From contig NZ_CM001023.1 of NCBI RefSeq assembly GCF_000166275.1, forward strand, positions 2,483,001-2,547,000: a stretch of 64,000 bases of DNA. The letters are read 5' to 3'. The number at the start of each line of letters is the position of its first letter. Within the stretch, counting starts at the first letter, position 1. This stretch comes from Algoriphagus machipongonensis. GTDB lineage: Bacteria; Bacteroidota; Bacteroidia; Cytophagales; Cyclobacteriaceae. Both the position numbers and the translations under genes were made by a program. The notes below the pieces were generated by a model. The model did not search any database and had not been told where the DNA came from. It saw only the letters and a list, made by a program, of their open reading frames with translations. Below are positions 34,663 to 43,724 of this stretch, in pieces.

Positions 34663-34768
34663 TACGGTAGAAAGATAGATTTGAATGGTAACCGATGTTT
34701 GGTTGAATGAAAAAATAAGATCTAAAAGATTTTCCTTTAATTAAGCCCTTGAGAGGTGTTTAATAGTT

Positions 34769-35350
34769 CTATCGACGAACCGATTGAGTTTCTGTACTCA
34801 TATCAAAAATGAATTTTTCCATGATTTTGTCTACTGATTTAATCACTTTTTTCTCTTTTGATTTTTTGCTACTTACCTCTGTAACACCTGTCAATGTCAT
34901 GATGAATTTGTCTTGACTAGGTTCAATAAAATCTACAATAACCTGTAATAGCTCATAATTCGTTGTTTTGGGTCCGTAATCATTTCTAAAGTTTGAATAG
35001 GCCCATGGATCCCAAACTCTGTATCCCCAATAAGGTGAGGAAGGGTAATTAGTTGTAGTTCGCTCTCTTGGCTCTTCATTGGAAGTATAGCGAATTACCA
35101 GATCTGGATTCTCTTTGTCATAGGTTAATCCCTCTGCCTCCAGTAGTTCTTGGATCCGTATTTGAACTTTTTTATCTATAAACTGTGCTTTAAATCCTCT
35201 CATTCCTACTTCCTGATTGACTAATACAAATGATTGATAGCGTTTCTGAATAGGCGTTTCTGTATTTTCTTTAAAGATTTCTATAGAACTACAACTAGAA
35301 AATATCAATAGAAACAATAAGAGAAGGGAACTATACTTTTTTGAAATCAT
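34769..35350 (-). CDS. DUF4136 family lipoprotein
   Basis: The 193-residue protein has a lipoprotein signal (LLLLFLLIFSSCSS, Cys near residue 20), so it is membrane anchored in the cell envelope. The mature part matches the DUF4136 style: a YQSFVLVN strand, helix IRIQELLEAEGLTYDKENPDLVIRY, an aromatic/proline stretch (SSPYWGYRVWDPW), YELLQVIVDFIEP and a final helix. Function unknown in the family. An AAGGAG sequence about 8 bases before the ATG is a genuine-looking Shine-Dalgarno, uncommon in this window. Confidence 0.82.
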   Translation of the reverse strand: MISKKYSSLLLLFLLIFSSCSSIEIFKENTETPIQKRYQSFVLVNQEVGMRGFKAQFIDKKVQIRIQELLEAEGLTYDKENPDLVIRYTSNEEPRERTTTNYPSSPYWGYRVWDPWAYSNFRNDYGPKTTNYELLQVIVDFIEPSQDKFIMTLTGVTEVSSKKSKEKKVIKSVDKIMEKFIFDMSTETQSVRR

Positions 35351-35470
35351 AAATACTCCTTAATATTTAATTTTTTTTACGTACCTGAGTGGCGAATGTT
35401 GGATTTAATGAATCTGGTCTTTCTATTGAAGTAAATTTCTGAAATCTTCTTCATACCTGAATTTACTTAC

Positions 35471-35478
35471 TAATTTTG
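35471..35478 (+). promoter_or_regulatory. -7 promoter box of the dCMP deaminase gene
   Basis: TAATTTTG, an exact TAnnTTTG match 14 bases before the ATG at 35493, implying a very short leader. The -33 box is weak. Confidence 0.4.
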
Positions 35479-35492
35479 TAAAAAATTAAACG

Positions 35493-35975
35493 ATGGAAAA
35501 ACCTGATTTCGACGATATTTTTATGGAGTTGGCAGTAAACCTTGCCAAACGCTCACATTGTATAAAAAAGCATGTTGGGGCGGTTCTAACTAAAGAAACT
35601 AGGATCATTTCAATTGGCTACAACGGGCCTCCAGCGGGAACGCATAATTGCGATGATGAATTTCCTGAAAATGGATGTGCCAGAGATAGTAAGGGGTCTT
35701 GCTCCCTTGCATTACACGCAGAGCAAAATGCTATTTTATACGCAGTTAAAAACAATACTTCTGTAGAGGGTTCAACTTTATATGTTACCCTTGCACCATG
35801 CCTTGCCTGTGCTCGTATCATTTTCTCAATGGGGATCTCTAAGGTAGTTTACCTTTTTTCCTATGCAGAATATAAAGGGATAGGCACAGATGAAGGGGTA
35901 GATTTTTTAAGAAAATTTGGAATCAAAGTGGACCGATACACGAAAGAGATTTTGGTCCATGATGAATTAATTTAA
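35493..35975 (+). CDS. deoxycytidylate (dCMP) deaminase family protein
   Basis: dCMP deaminase converts dCMP to dUMP for thymidylate synthesis. The zinc site of the cytidine deaminase fold is complete: HAEQNAIL (His ligand and catalytic Glu) and APCLACARII (two Cys ligands). The N-terminal half has KRSHCIKKHVGAVLTKETRIISIGYNG and the Cys/Asp-containing insertion NCDDEFPENGCARD typical of dCMP deaminases, which can bind a second zinc. Length 160 is normal. It ends in a 4-base overlap with the convergent murB gene. Confidence 0.93.
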   Translation: MEKPDFDDIFMELAVNLAKRSHCIKKHVGAVLTKETRIISIGYNGPPAGTHNCDDEFPENGCARDSKGSCSLALHAEQNAILYAVKNNTSVEGSTLYVTLAPCLACARIIFSMGISKVVYLFSYAEYKGIGTDEGVDFLRKFGIKVDRYTKEILVHDELI

Positions 35976-36985
35976 ATAAAATTTACTTCCGGGTTTAGTT
36001 GGATATTGAATTGATCGAAAACAGATTTTTGGATCTTTTCGGATAGTTCCTTAATGTCCATTCCATCTCCATCTCCATAGTTAACCAATACAAGGGATTG
36101 GTTTTTATGAACTCCAATTTCTCCAAAGGTTTTTCCTTTCCATCCTGCTTGTTCTATCAGCCATGCTGCGGGGACTTTTACTCCTTCCTTCAAAGGATAA
36201 CCGGGGATATTGGGATAGTCTTGTTTTAGTTTTTCCCAGTCACTTGTTAGAATGGTCGGATTTTTAAAAAATGAACCAGCATTTCCTATTTCTTTTGGAT
36301 CTGGAAGTTTAGACTGGCGAATTTTTATGACTGCATCACTCACTGCTTTTATACTCAGTTCATTTGATCCACTTTCTTTCAATGTATCTTTAATTGCTCC
36401 ATACTCGAGCTTGAAATCAGGTTTCTTTTTGAGTTTGTATGTTACAGAAGTAATGATGTATTGGCCTTTTAATTCATGCTTAAAAACACTTTCCCTGTAA
36501 CCAAATTGACAGGCTTTTTGGTCAAAAATTTCAAATTCCAGATTAGACCTGTTGAAAGCAGTTAGGCTTTCAAATACATCTTTTATTTCCACTCCATAAG
36601 CTCCGATATTTTGCATGGGCGATGCACCTACAGTTCCAGGTATCAAAGACAAATTTTCAACGCCTGCCCAATTCCTTGATATACAATATTTGACAAACTC
36701 ATGCCAGTTTTCTCCTGATCCTACTTTGACCCAAACATGATCATTGTCCTCTTTAATCAGCTCTATACCGTCAATCTCGTTTTTTATCACAAGCTTATTG
36801 ATATCCTGCGTGAGCAAAATATTACTTCCTCCTCCAAGTATAAAAATGTCTAAACCTCTGTGGCTTGCCCAGATTAATGCTTCGATTAAATCCTTTTCGG
36901 AACCAGCACTTGTAAAAAATCTTGCTTTTTTATCTAGGCCAAAAGTATTGAATGGCTTAAGGGAAATGTTTTCTTGTATATTCAT
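35972..36985 (-). CDS. murB: UDP-N-acetylenolpyruvoylglucosamine reductase
   Basis: MurB reduces the enolpyruvyl group of UDP-GlcNAc-enolpyruvate to give UDP-MurNAc in peptidoglycan synthesis, using FAD and NADPH. The FAD fold shows FNTFGLDKKA, ILGGGSNILL and IPGTVGASPMQNIGAYGVE. The substrate domain has NAGSFFKNP with the proton-donating Ser, and the C-terminal catalytic Glu in LNPEVNFI. It has the insert YRESVFK of type I MurB. A longer frame reaches 37015; the ATG at 36985 (MNIQENISLKPFNTFG) fits the family and gives 337 residues. Confidence 0.95.
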   Translation of the reverse strand: MNIQENISLKPFNTFGLDKKARFFTSAGSEKDLIEALIWASHRGLDIFILGGGSNILLTQDINKLVIKNEIDGIELIKEDNDHVWVKVGSGENWHEFVKYCISRNWAGVENLSLIPGTVGASPMQNIGAYGVEIKDVFESLTAFNRSNLEFEIFDQKACQFGYRESVFKHELKGQYIITSVTYKLKKKPDFKLEYGAIKDTLKESGSNELSIKAVSDAVIKIRQSKLPDPKEIGNAGSFFKNPTILTSDWEKLKQDYPNIPGYPLKEGVKVPAAWLIEQAGWKGKTFGEIGVHKNQSLVLVNYGDGDGMDIKELSEKIQKSVFDQFNIQLNPEVNFI

Positions 36986-37061
36986 GAACCAATTCTTGTC
37001 TTGCGAAATAAACAAGATTTCTGCTAATAAGAAATGGATTTTACATTACATTCCCCATTTC

Positions 37062-38006
37062 ATGAAAGAATTAATAATAAACGGTATCAGAGTTCGCCCA
37101 GGTCAAAAGCTAAATATAGAATTAGCTATAGCCAAACTTCCTACTCATACCTTAATCGATCTCCCAATTTTTATTCGTTCTTCCAAAGAACCCGGTCCTG
37201 TGGTTTTGATTTCAGGAGGTGTTCATGGTGATGAGATCAACGGTATTGCCACTGCAAAGAAAGTGCTAGAAGAAATTGATGAGTCGCTGGAGCTTTTGAA
37301 AGGAACACTAATCATCATACCGCTGGTGAATATTTACGGTTTCTTATCAAATAGTCGAACTTTTCCTGATGGGAGAGATTTAAATAGAAGTTTTCCCGGA
37401 AGCAAAAAAGGTTCTCTGGCTTCGCAGATTGCCTATATTCTGAGTAATGAAATTATTCCTTTGATAGATTTTGGGGTGGATTTCCACACAGGTGGCCGCA
37501 TGCTAACCAATTACCCCCAATTGAGAGTTGATTTTACTGATAAATTAGCCCTTGAGCTAGCCAGTAATTTTGCTCCTCATTTTATTGTCAATTCCAAATA
37601 CATAGAAAAGTCATTCAGAAAAGCAGCTTTTAGATCTAAAAAGCGAATTTTGGTTTATGAAGGAGGGGAATCAATGCGTCTTGACGATTTTTCAATTGAT
37701 GAAGGTGTAGCGGGGACAAAAAGGTTTTTAGCTAGTTTGGGGATGCTGAAATCAGAATACGCCTTACAAAAGCCTATCTATATCAAACAAAGCGATTGGA
37801 TAAGAGCGAAAGCATCTGGGATCTTTAATTCAAACATTAAACTCGGTGAAGAGGTAAAAAAAGGGCAGGTGTTGGCAAAAATAACAGACCCCTATGGACA
37901 GGTAAAAATACCTGTTAAAGCTAATTCAAATGGCTATGTGATCGGAATAAATAACCTTCCTGTAATCAATGTGGGTGAAGCTTTGATCCATATCGGGAAA
38001 GAATAA
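37062..38006 (+). CDS. succinylglutamate desuccinylase/aspartoacylase family (M14-like) deacylase
   Basis: These zinc carboxypeptidase-fold enzymes hydrolyse N-acyl amino acids or similar amides. Zinc ligands are in SGGVHGDEINGI (His and Glu) and DFHTGG (His); the catalytic Glu is likely in LVYEGGES. NSRTFPDGRDLNRSFPGS carries the substrate-binding Asn-Arg pair. A C-terminal biotinyl-lipoyl-like beta barrel (IKLGEEVKKGQVLAKITD) completes the family architecture. The frame runs further upstream antisense to murB, but the family start is the ATG at 37062 (MKELIINGIRV), giving 314 residues. Substrate unknown. Confidence 0.88.
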   Translation: MKELIINGIRVRPGQKLNIELAIAKLPTHTLIDLPIFIRSSKEPGPVVLISGGVHGDEINGIATAKKVLEEIDESLELLKGTLIIIPLVNIYGFLSNSRTFPDGRDLNRSFPGSKKGSLASQIAYILSNEIIPLIDFGVDFHTGGRMLTNYPQLRVDFTDKLALELASNFAPHFIVNSKYIEKSFRKAAFRSKKRILVYEGGESMRLDDFSIDEGVAGTKRFLASLGMLKSEYALQKPIYIKQSDWIRAKASGIFNSNIKLGEEVKKGQVLAKITDPYGQVKIPVKANSNGYVIGINNLPVINVGEALIHIGKE

Positions 38007-38033
38007 AAAAAGCGCCAAATTTTTCTTTGGCGC
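38004..38033 (-). terminator. intrinsic terminator of the phosphohexomutase gene
   Basis: GCGCCAAA pairs with TTTGGCGC around a six-base loop, with an A-run on the left giving a U-tract on the minus strand. It may also hinder plus-strand readthrough from the deacylase gene. Confidence 0.85.
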
Positions 38034-38045
38034 CTTACTTTGGTT

Positions 38046-39776
38046 TTAGCTGAAATATTGTTTTAACCCTTCTAATTTCTGGGTCAATTCTTTTTCACAA
38101 CTCCTGTATTCTTTTCCATTATCCAATGGTTGATTGACGGAAAAGTAATACTTGATTTTTGGTTCGGTTCCAGATGGCCGAGCTGAAATCTTACTTCCAT
38201 CAGCTAAGTAAAATTGCATAACATTGGACTTGTCCATGTCTAACTTTTCTACCTTACCTGTAGCAACTTCGGTTATAGTGCTGGCTTTTACATCAACGAT
38301 TTTTTCCACCTTTTGTCCATTCATTTCTTTTGGTGGGTTATCGCGGAAGTTTGTCATCAAAGCCTGAATTTGCTCAGCCCCATCTTTTCCTTTTTTGGTC
38401 ACTGAAATTAAATTCTCCTTGTAGAAGCCAAATTTCTCATAAATCTCTGCCAAAACATCAAAGACTGTTTTTCCTTGAGACTTGTAGTATGCGATTACTT
38501 CCGCCACCATGGCACAAGCACTAACACCATCCTTATCTCTCACAAAATCACCTACTAGGTATCCATAGGACTCTTCTCCACCACCGACAAACTTCTCTTT
38601 GCCTTCAAGTTCAAGGATGATAGCTGCGATATTTTTAAATCCTGTCAATACAGAAAAACACTTTACACCAAATCCTTCACATATTCTGTCAATCAATTCT
38701 GTGGTTACAATGGTGTTAACCATAAACTGTTTTCCATCCAATTTCCCAGCTTCCTTCCATCTACTCAGTAAATAATAGGTTAGGAGGGACCCTGTTTGAT
38801 TTCCATTTAACAATTCAAACTCTCCACTTTCGTTTGGAACTGCGGCTGCATAACGATCTCCATCTGGGTCACAGGCTAATATTAATTCAGCTCCAACTTC
38901 TTTACCTAATTTTACTGAAAGTGTTAAGGCTTCAGCCTCTTCAGGATTTGGATAAACTACTGTTGGGAAAGTTCCATCAGGCTCTGCTTGTTCTTTAACT
39001 ACATGGATATTATCAAATCCAAATGCTTTGATCGCGGCAGGGACCATTTTTCCAGAGGCACCATGAATTGGAGAAAAAACGATAGGCATGGATTTTTGCT
39101 TCTGAATTTCTTCAGGAGCTAGACTTAAACCTTTGACTAGGTCTAAATAAATGGCGTCAAAATCCTCTTCTATATAGCTGAACAATTCATCTTTCTTATT
39201 CCAGTTGACCATATCAAAGGAGGTGATTTTCTGAACCTCTTTGATAATGTTTGTGTCATGAGGGGCAACCACTTGTGCGCCATCTTCCCAGTAAGCCTTA
39301 TAGCCATTGTATTCTTTGGGATTATGGGAAGCAGTAATCATTACACCACTTTTGCATCCATAATGCCTTACAGCAAAAGAAAGCATTGGGGTAGGTCGCA
39401 TTTCTTTAAAGTATAGAACTTTAATTCCATTAGCTGTTAGTACGTTGGCAGTAGTCGTAGCAAATAATGTGTTGTTAATTCTGCTATCATGAGTTATTGC
39501 AACCTTGATGTCCTCACCGGGAAAACACTTTAATAAATAATTGGCTAGTCCCTGCGTTGCCATCCCAACAGTATAAACATTCATCCTGTTGGTACCCACA
39601 CCCATCAAGCCTCTTAATCCTCCAGTCCCAAATTCTAGATCTCGATAAAATGAATCCAACAGTTCGGATGGATTTTCATCGATCAACTTCTTAATTTCAT
39701 TCTTTGATTCTTCATCAATGTTTCCATCTAGCCAACTTTGGGCTTTCGATAGAGTAGCAGGATCTATTACGCTCAT
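38046..39776 (-). CDS. phosphoglucomutase/phosphomannomutase family phosphosugar mutase
   Basis: The enzyme interconverts hexose 1- and 6-phosphates via a phosphoserine. The active-site serine loop is ITASHNPKEYNGYK (around residue 145), the metal loop is DPDGDR, the sugar-binding loop is GGGEESYGYL, and the phosphate-binding loop near the C-terminus is SARPSGTEPKIKYYF. All four domains are present in 576 residues, the size of the alpha-phosphoglucomutase/PgcA branch rather than short phosphomannomutases. Cytoplasmic; probably glucose-1-phosphate supply. Monocistronic with its own terminator. Confidence 0.95.
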   Translation of the reverse strand: MSVIDPATLSKAQSWLDGNIDEESKNEIKKLIDENPSELLDSFYRDLEFGTGGLRGLMGVGTNRMNVYTVGMATQGLANYLLKCFPGEDIKVAITHDSRINNTLFATTTANVLTANGIKVLYFKEMRPTPMLSFAVRHYGCKSGVMITASHNPKEYNGYKAYWEDGAQVVAPHDTNIIKEVQKITSFDMVNWNKKDELFSYIEEDFDAIYLDLVKGLSLAPEEIQKQKSMPIVFSPIHGASGKMVPAAIKAFGFDNIHVVKEQAEPDGTFPTVVYPNPEEAEALTLSVKLGKEVGAELILACDPDGDRYAAAVPNESGEFELLNGNQTGSLLTYYLLSRWKEAGKLDGKQFMVNTIVTTELIDRICEGFGVKCFSVLTGFKNIAAIILELEGKEKFVGGGEESYGYLVGDFVRDKDGVSACAMVAEVIAYYKSQGKTVFDVLAEIYEKFGFYKENLISVTKKGKDGAEQIQALMTNFRDNPPKEMNGQKVEKIVDVKASTITEVATGKVEKLDMDKSNVMQFYLADGSKISARPSGTEPKIKYYFSVNQPLDNGKEYRSCEKELTQKLEGLKQYFS

Positions 39777-39971
39777 ATGTTAAAAATTACTTTGAATTCT
39801 AAGTTAGATAAAATGTGAATTAATGCCATTTCTTTGGCAGAAATCATTCCTATTTTAAAATCTGTCTAAGAAATAGACTGAGTTATTCGGTTTCTTTTGC
39901 CGTCGAACAACAATGGATTTTTTAAAGTATAGAATAAAACTAATTTTAAGAAAATTCATTAAGCCCACTTC

Positions 39972-42755
39972 ATGACTCACCTGATTCGAGTAGCCTGCTT
40001 TCAGGCCTTTTTATTTGCATTTTCTCTTCCAGTTTTCTCCCAGACAAATAACTCTTATGAGAGAGTATATTTAAGTGGGAAGGATGTCGCTTCAGCAGTG
40101 CAATGGGATTTTAAAGTTAGTGATGGTAGAAATGCAGGTATCTGGTCAAAAATTCCCGTTCCCTCTAATTGGGAGCTTCAGGGATTTGGAACCTTCAATT
40201 ATGGACATGATCATAAGGATTCCAAGATAAAACTGGGTAAAGAAATAGGTAATTATAAGACAGAGTTCTACGCTGATAAAGACTGGAAGGGGAAAGTTAT
40301 CCAACTTGTTTTTGATGGTGTAATGACTGATACCGAAGTTAAAGTCAATGGAAAAATCGTCGGAGATATTCACCAAGGTGGCTTTTATCGGTTTAAATAT
40401 GATATCAGTAAATATTTGGATTTTGATGATCAAAATGTACTTGAAGTAAAAGTTTCTAAAGTATCAGAAAATGAATCTGTTAACAAAGCTGAAAGAGAAT
40501 CTGACTTTTGGATTTTTGGAGGGATTTTTAGACCGGTATTTTTGGAGATTTTACCCAAATATCATTTTAGCAGAATTGCTCTGAACCCAAAAGCAGGAGG
40601 TGAGTTTCAAGCTGTCTTGACCTTAGATAAATATCCGAAAAATGCTAGAGTTGATGTAGAACTTAAAACCGCGGATGAACAAACATCCTTAGGGAAATTT
40701 AGCCAAGTAGTGAACTCCGATTCTGTTTGGTTAAATCATCAATTTGAAAATGTGAGTTCATGGAATCCTGAATCCCCTAAAATGTATACAGCAATTTTTA
40801 GGCTGATGGAAGAGGGGGAAATTTTATTTGAGAAAAAGGAAAAATTGGGTTTTCGTACAGTTGAGTTGAGACCAAAAGATGGGATTTATGTGAATGATGT
40901 TCGTGTGATTTTCAAAGGAGTAAATCGGCACTCATTTTATCCAAGCACAGGAAGGGCTTTAAGTGAAGAAAATCATTTGGAAGATATTCGTTTGATGAAG
41001 GAAATGAATATGAATGCTGTTCGTATGTCACATTATATACCTGACGAACGTTTTCTAGAGTTGGCGGATTCACTTGGGCTATTCGTTTTAGATGAAGTAA
41101 CAGGATGGCAAGATGGCTATGACACGGAAATAGGACCGAAGCTGATCAAAGAAGCAGTTTTAAAAGATGCCAATCATCCTTCTGTGGTTATTTGGGATCA
41201 TGGAAATGAAGGAGGATGGAATTTTGAGAATGAGTTTGCTTTTCATCAATATGATATACAAAAAAGGCCTATCATATACCCTTGGCTGCTTAGGAATGAT
41301 ATAGATACATTCCATTATCCTACCTATGACACACGAGAAGGAAGACTTGATAAAAGTGGAGAGATTTTTATGCCTACTGAATGGCTTCACGGTTTGTATG
41401 ACGGAGGTCTTGGGGCAGGGTTGAATGATTTTTGGAATAAATACAAGCCAAATCCCCTGTTTGCCGGAGGGTTTTTATGGGTGTTTTCAGATGAAGCAGT
41501 AAAGCGGGTTGATTTGGATGGTAAATTGGATTCGGATGGAAATCATGCTCCTGATGGTATTTTAGGACCCTACAGAGAAAAAGAAGGTAGTTTTTACACG
41601 ATTAAGTCCATTTGGTCTCCTATTCAAATACATGGATTTGATTCTCTTGATAACAATTCAAAGGAAATTGAAGTCAGCAACCAGTATTTGTATTCGGATA
41701 TTAATGGTTGTAAGCTTCAAGTGGATATTTTTAAGATTGATGCTTGGTCTAATTTGAAAATAGAAAGCAGTAAGGAAATAAAATTGCCCACAGTGATACC
41801 TGGGGAAACTATAAAAGTGAAATTAGACATACCTGAAAATTGGCAAGATGGAGACCTTATCCAACTCAAATCTTTTGGAATTCATGGAGAATTGCTCAAC
41901 ACATGGTCAAAGGAGATTAGAAAGCCTAAGGAAGGGAATCCTAGATACTTTGGAAAAGGAGAATTTGAAATTTATCCAATTAAAGTGCGGGAATCAGTTT
42001 CAGATTTACAAATTGAAGTAGATGGTAGAATCTACTTTTTTGGGAAAAAATCTGGAAATCTTGAAATGGTTAAAGTGAATCGAAAGTTTTTCTATCTATC
42101 TCAAAATCCTTTGATAGAGGGAATAGAATCACAGGTGAAAGATGTGACTTGGAAAAAGTTAGATGATGGCTCCATTCAAGTTAAATCCATGTTTGACTCT
42201 TACCCTAAGGAGGTTACTTGGACTGTTTTACCAACTTCAGAGCTCAAATTTGTTGCAAAGGCTCCAGGTCAAATTGGAGCAGAGGAAGAATTGCTGGGAG
42301 TAGGTTTTATTTATCCAGAAGCTAAAATGGAGGAGGCTAATTTAATTGCAAATGGGCCTTACCGAGTTTGGGGAAATAGATTGGAAGGAGTCAATTTTGG
42401 TCTTTGGAATAAGAAATTTAATAATACCCAAACTGCTTCAAATTTTGAAGAATTAATATATCCGGAATTTAAAGGTTATTATTCCAATTTTCATGCACTG
42501 CAAATCAAGACAGCCGATGGTGAAATTGATATTCGAACCGAAACTCCGGGATTATTCTTGAGTTTATTTAAGCCTCAATTTCCTGAAAATTCCACCAAAG
42601 GAGTTCTACCAGTTCAGACAAAATCAGATATTAGCTTTTTATATAAGATTCCATCTATAGGTACTAAGTTTCATACAGCAGAAGAAATGTCTCCAAAAAA
42701 TGAAAGCACTAAGGCATTTAATGAAGAACTTATTTTATGGTTTAGATTCCGGTGA
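39972..42755 (+). CDS. glycoside hydrolase family 2 (beta-galactosidase-like), exported
   Basis: GH2 enzymes cleave beta-galactosides, glucuronides or mannosides. A signal peptide (FQAFLFAFSLPVFSQ) sends it to the periplasm. The order is sugar-binding jelly roll (KIPVPSNWELQGFGTFNYG), immunoglobulin-like domain, then the TIM barrel starting at FRTVELRPKDGIYVNDVRV. The acid/base Glu413 is in WDHGNEGGW, and Glu470 (MPTEWLHGLY) is the likely nucleophile. C-terminal beta domains follow to residue 927. Its last 21 bases overlap the convergent BrkB-like gene. The exact substrate is not predictable. Confidence 0.9.
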   Translation: MTHLIRVACFQAFLFAFSLPVFSQTNNSYERVYLSGKDVASAVQWDFKVSDGRNAGIWSKIPVPSNWELQGFGTFNYGHDHKDSKIKLGKEIGNYKTEFYADKDWKGKVIQLVFDGVMTDTEVKVNGKIVGDIHQGGFYRFKYDISKYLDFDDQNVLEVKVSKVSENESVNKAERESDFWIFGGIFRPVFLEILPKYHFSRIALNPKAGGEFQAVLTLDKYPKNARVDVELKTADEQTSLGKFSQVVNSDSVWLNHQFENVSSWNPESPKMYTAIFRLMEEGEILFEKKEKLGFRTVELRPKDGIYVNDVRVIFKGVNRHSFYPSTGRALSEENHLEDIRLMKEMNMNAVRMSHYIPDERFLELADSLGLFVLDEVTGWQDGYDTEIGPKLIKEAVLKDANHPSVVIWDHGNEGGWNFENEFAFHQYDIQKRPIIYPWLLRNDIDTFHYPTYDTREGRLDKSGEIFMPTEWLHGLYDGGLGAGLNDFWNKYKPNPLFAGGFLWVFSDEAVKRVDLDGKLDSDGNHAPDGILGPYREKEGSFYTIKSIWSPIQIHGFDSLDNNSKEIEVSNQYLYSDINGCKLQVDIFKIDAWSNLKIESSKEIKLPTVIPGETIKVKLDIPENWQDGDLIQLKSFGIHGELLNTWSKEIRKPKEGNPRYFGKGEFEIYPIKVRESVSDLQIEVDGRIYFFGKKSGNLEMVKVNRKFFYLSQNPLIEGIESQVKDVTWKKLDDGSIQVKSMFDSYPKEVTWTVLPTSELKFVAKAPGQIGAEEELLGVGFIYPEAKMEEANLIANGPYRVWGNRLEGVNFGLWNKKFNNTQTASNFEELIYPEFKGYYSNFHALQIKTADGEIDIRTETPGLFLSLFKPQFPENSTKGVLPVQTKSDISFLYKIPSIGTKFHTAEEMSPKNESTKAFNEELILWFRFR

Positions 42756-43718
42756 TTCCTCGGGTTTATAGTGTTTATCAACGATTACTTCTTTTTTTTT
42801 AACTCTTGAAAAGCTTTCATTTGGTGAGATTCCATATCCGTATTTTATAGAAAATACTTTAGTGAATTCTGCACCAAAGAAGAAGATCAAACAGGAATAA
42901 GAAACCCAAAGGAGTATCAAAATAATACTTCCTGCAGCACCGTATGTAGATCCCGGGTCTGTTGCGCCAAAGTATAAGCCTAAAAGTACCTCTCCCAAAA
43001 CAAACAATAAGGCTGTAAGAAAAGCCCCAACCCAAACTGATTTCCATTTGATTTTGGCATCAGGTAAATATCTGAAAATCAGTGCAAAGAGTAGCGATAT
43101 AACTGATATGGAGATAATCCAGTCTAAGCCAAATGCTAAGTATAATATTACATCAGGTAACTGCTCTTTAATGTATTCACTCAAAATTGATAGAGCAGCA
43201 GTAAGGACAAAACTAACCAATAGCAGGAAACCTAAAACGAGTACAAAACCAAAGCTTATCAATCGGTCTTTTACCAATTTGAACCAACCGATATTCTCCG
43301 TCATTTTTAGCTCCCAAATTTCATTTAATGAGATTTTTAAGTGATAAAAAACACCAGTAGCACCAAATATCAATGTACCTATACCGATGACAGTTGCTAC
43401 AGTAGATTTACCACCTAACTGAGTACTGGCAATCATTTCTTGTACAATAGAAGCAGTATCTGCTCCTACGATGCCTTCAATTTGTGAGGAAAGTCGACCT
43501 GTCACAGCATCAACTCCCCAAATCGATCCTACTGAATTGACAACAATTACCAGTAATGCAGGAAGAGAAAGTACAGCGTAATAGGCAATTATAGCACTTA
43601 ATCTAGCTGGATCGGTTGCAGCCCAACGCTTAAACGTCAAAGCCAATAGGCTAGGAATATGCCTTACCTTGAACTTTTCTGGTGTGAACGTTCCCTCATC
43701 TGTTTCTTTCTCTTCCAT
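42735..43718 (-). CDS. YihY/BrkB family inner membrane protein
   Basis: The 327-residue protein has six hydrophobic helices with the family features: RWAATDPARLSAIIAYYAVLSLP, GATGVFYHLKISLNEIW, DRLISFGFVLVLGFLLLVS, and the late GSIILILLWVSYSCLIFFFGAEF. The role of YihY/BrkB proteins is not settled; older labels such as ribonuclease BN were wrong, and lipid or solute transport has been suggested. The cytoplasmic tail is charged. It lies 6 bases after the MscS-like gene, so both are one operon. The 3' end overlaps the GH2 gene by 21 bases. Confidence 0.9.
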   Translation of the reverse strand: MEEKETDEGTFTPEKFKVRHIPSLLALTFKRWAATDPARLSAIIAYYAVLSLPALLVIVVNSVGSIWGVDAVTGRLSSQIEGIVGADTASIVQEMIASTQLGGKSTVATVIGIGTLIFGATGVFYHLKISLNEIWELKMTENIGWFKLVKDRLISFGFVLVLGFLLLVSFVLTAALSILSEYIKEQLPDVILYLAFGLDWIISISVISLLFALIFRYLPDAKIKWKSVWVGAFLTALLFVLGEVLLGLYFGATDPGSTYGAAGSIILILLWVSYSCLIFFFGAEFTKVFSIKYGYGISPNESFSRVKKKEVIVDKHYKPEESPESKP

Positions 43719-43724
43719 TAGTTA

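Noticed and set aside
36744-37061. N-terminal extension of the M14-like deacylase into murB antisense sequence
   Set aside because: The family N-terminus begins at ATG 37062 and the extra 106 codons are antisense to murB.
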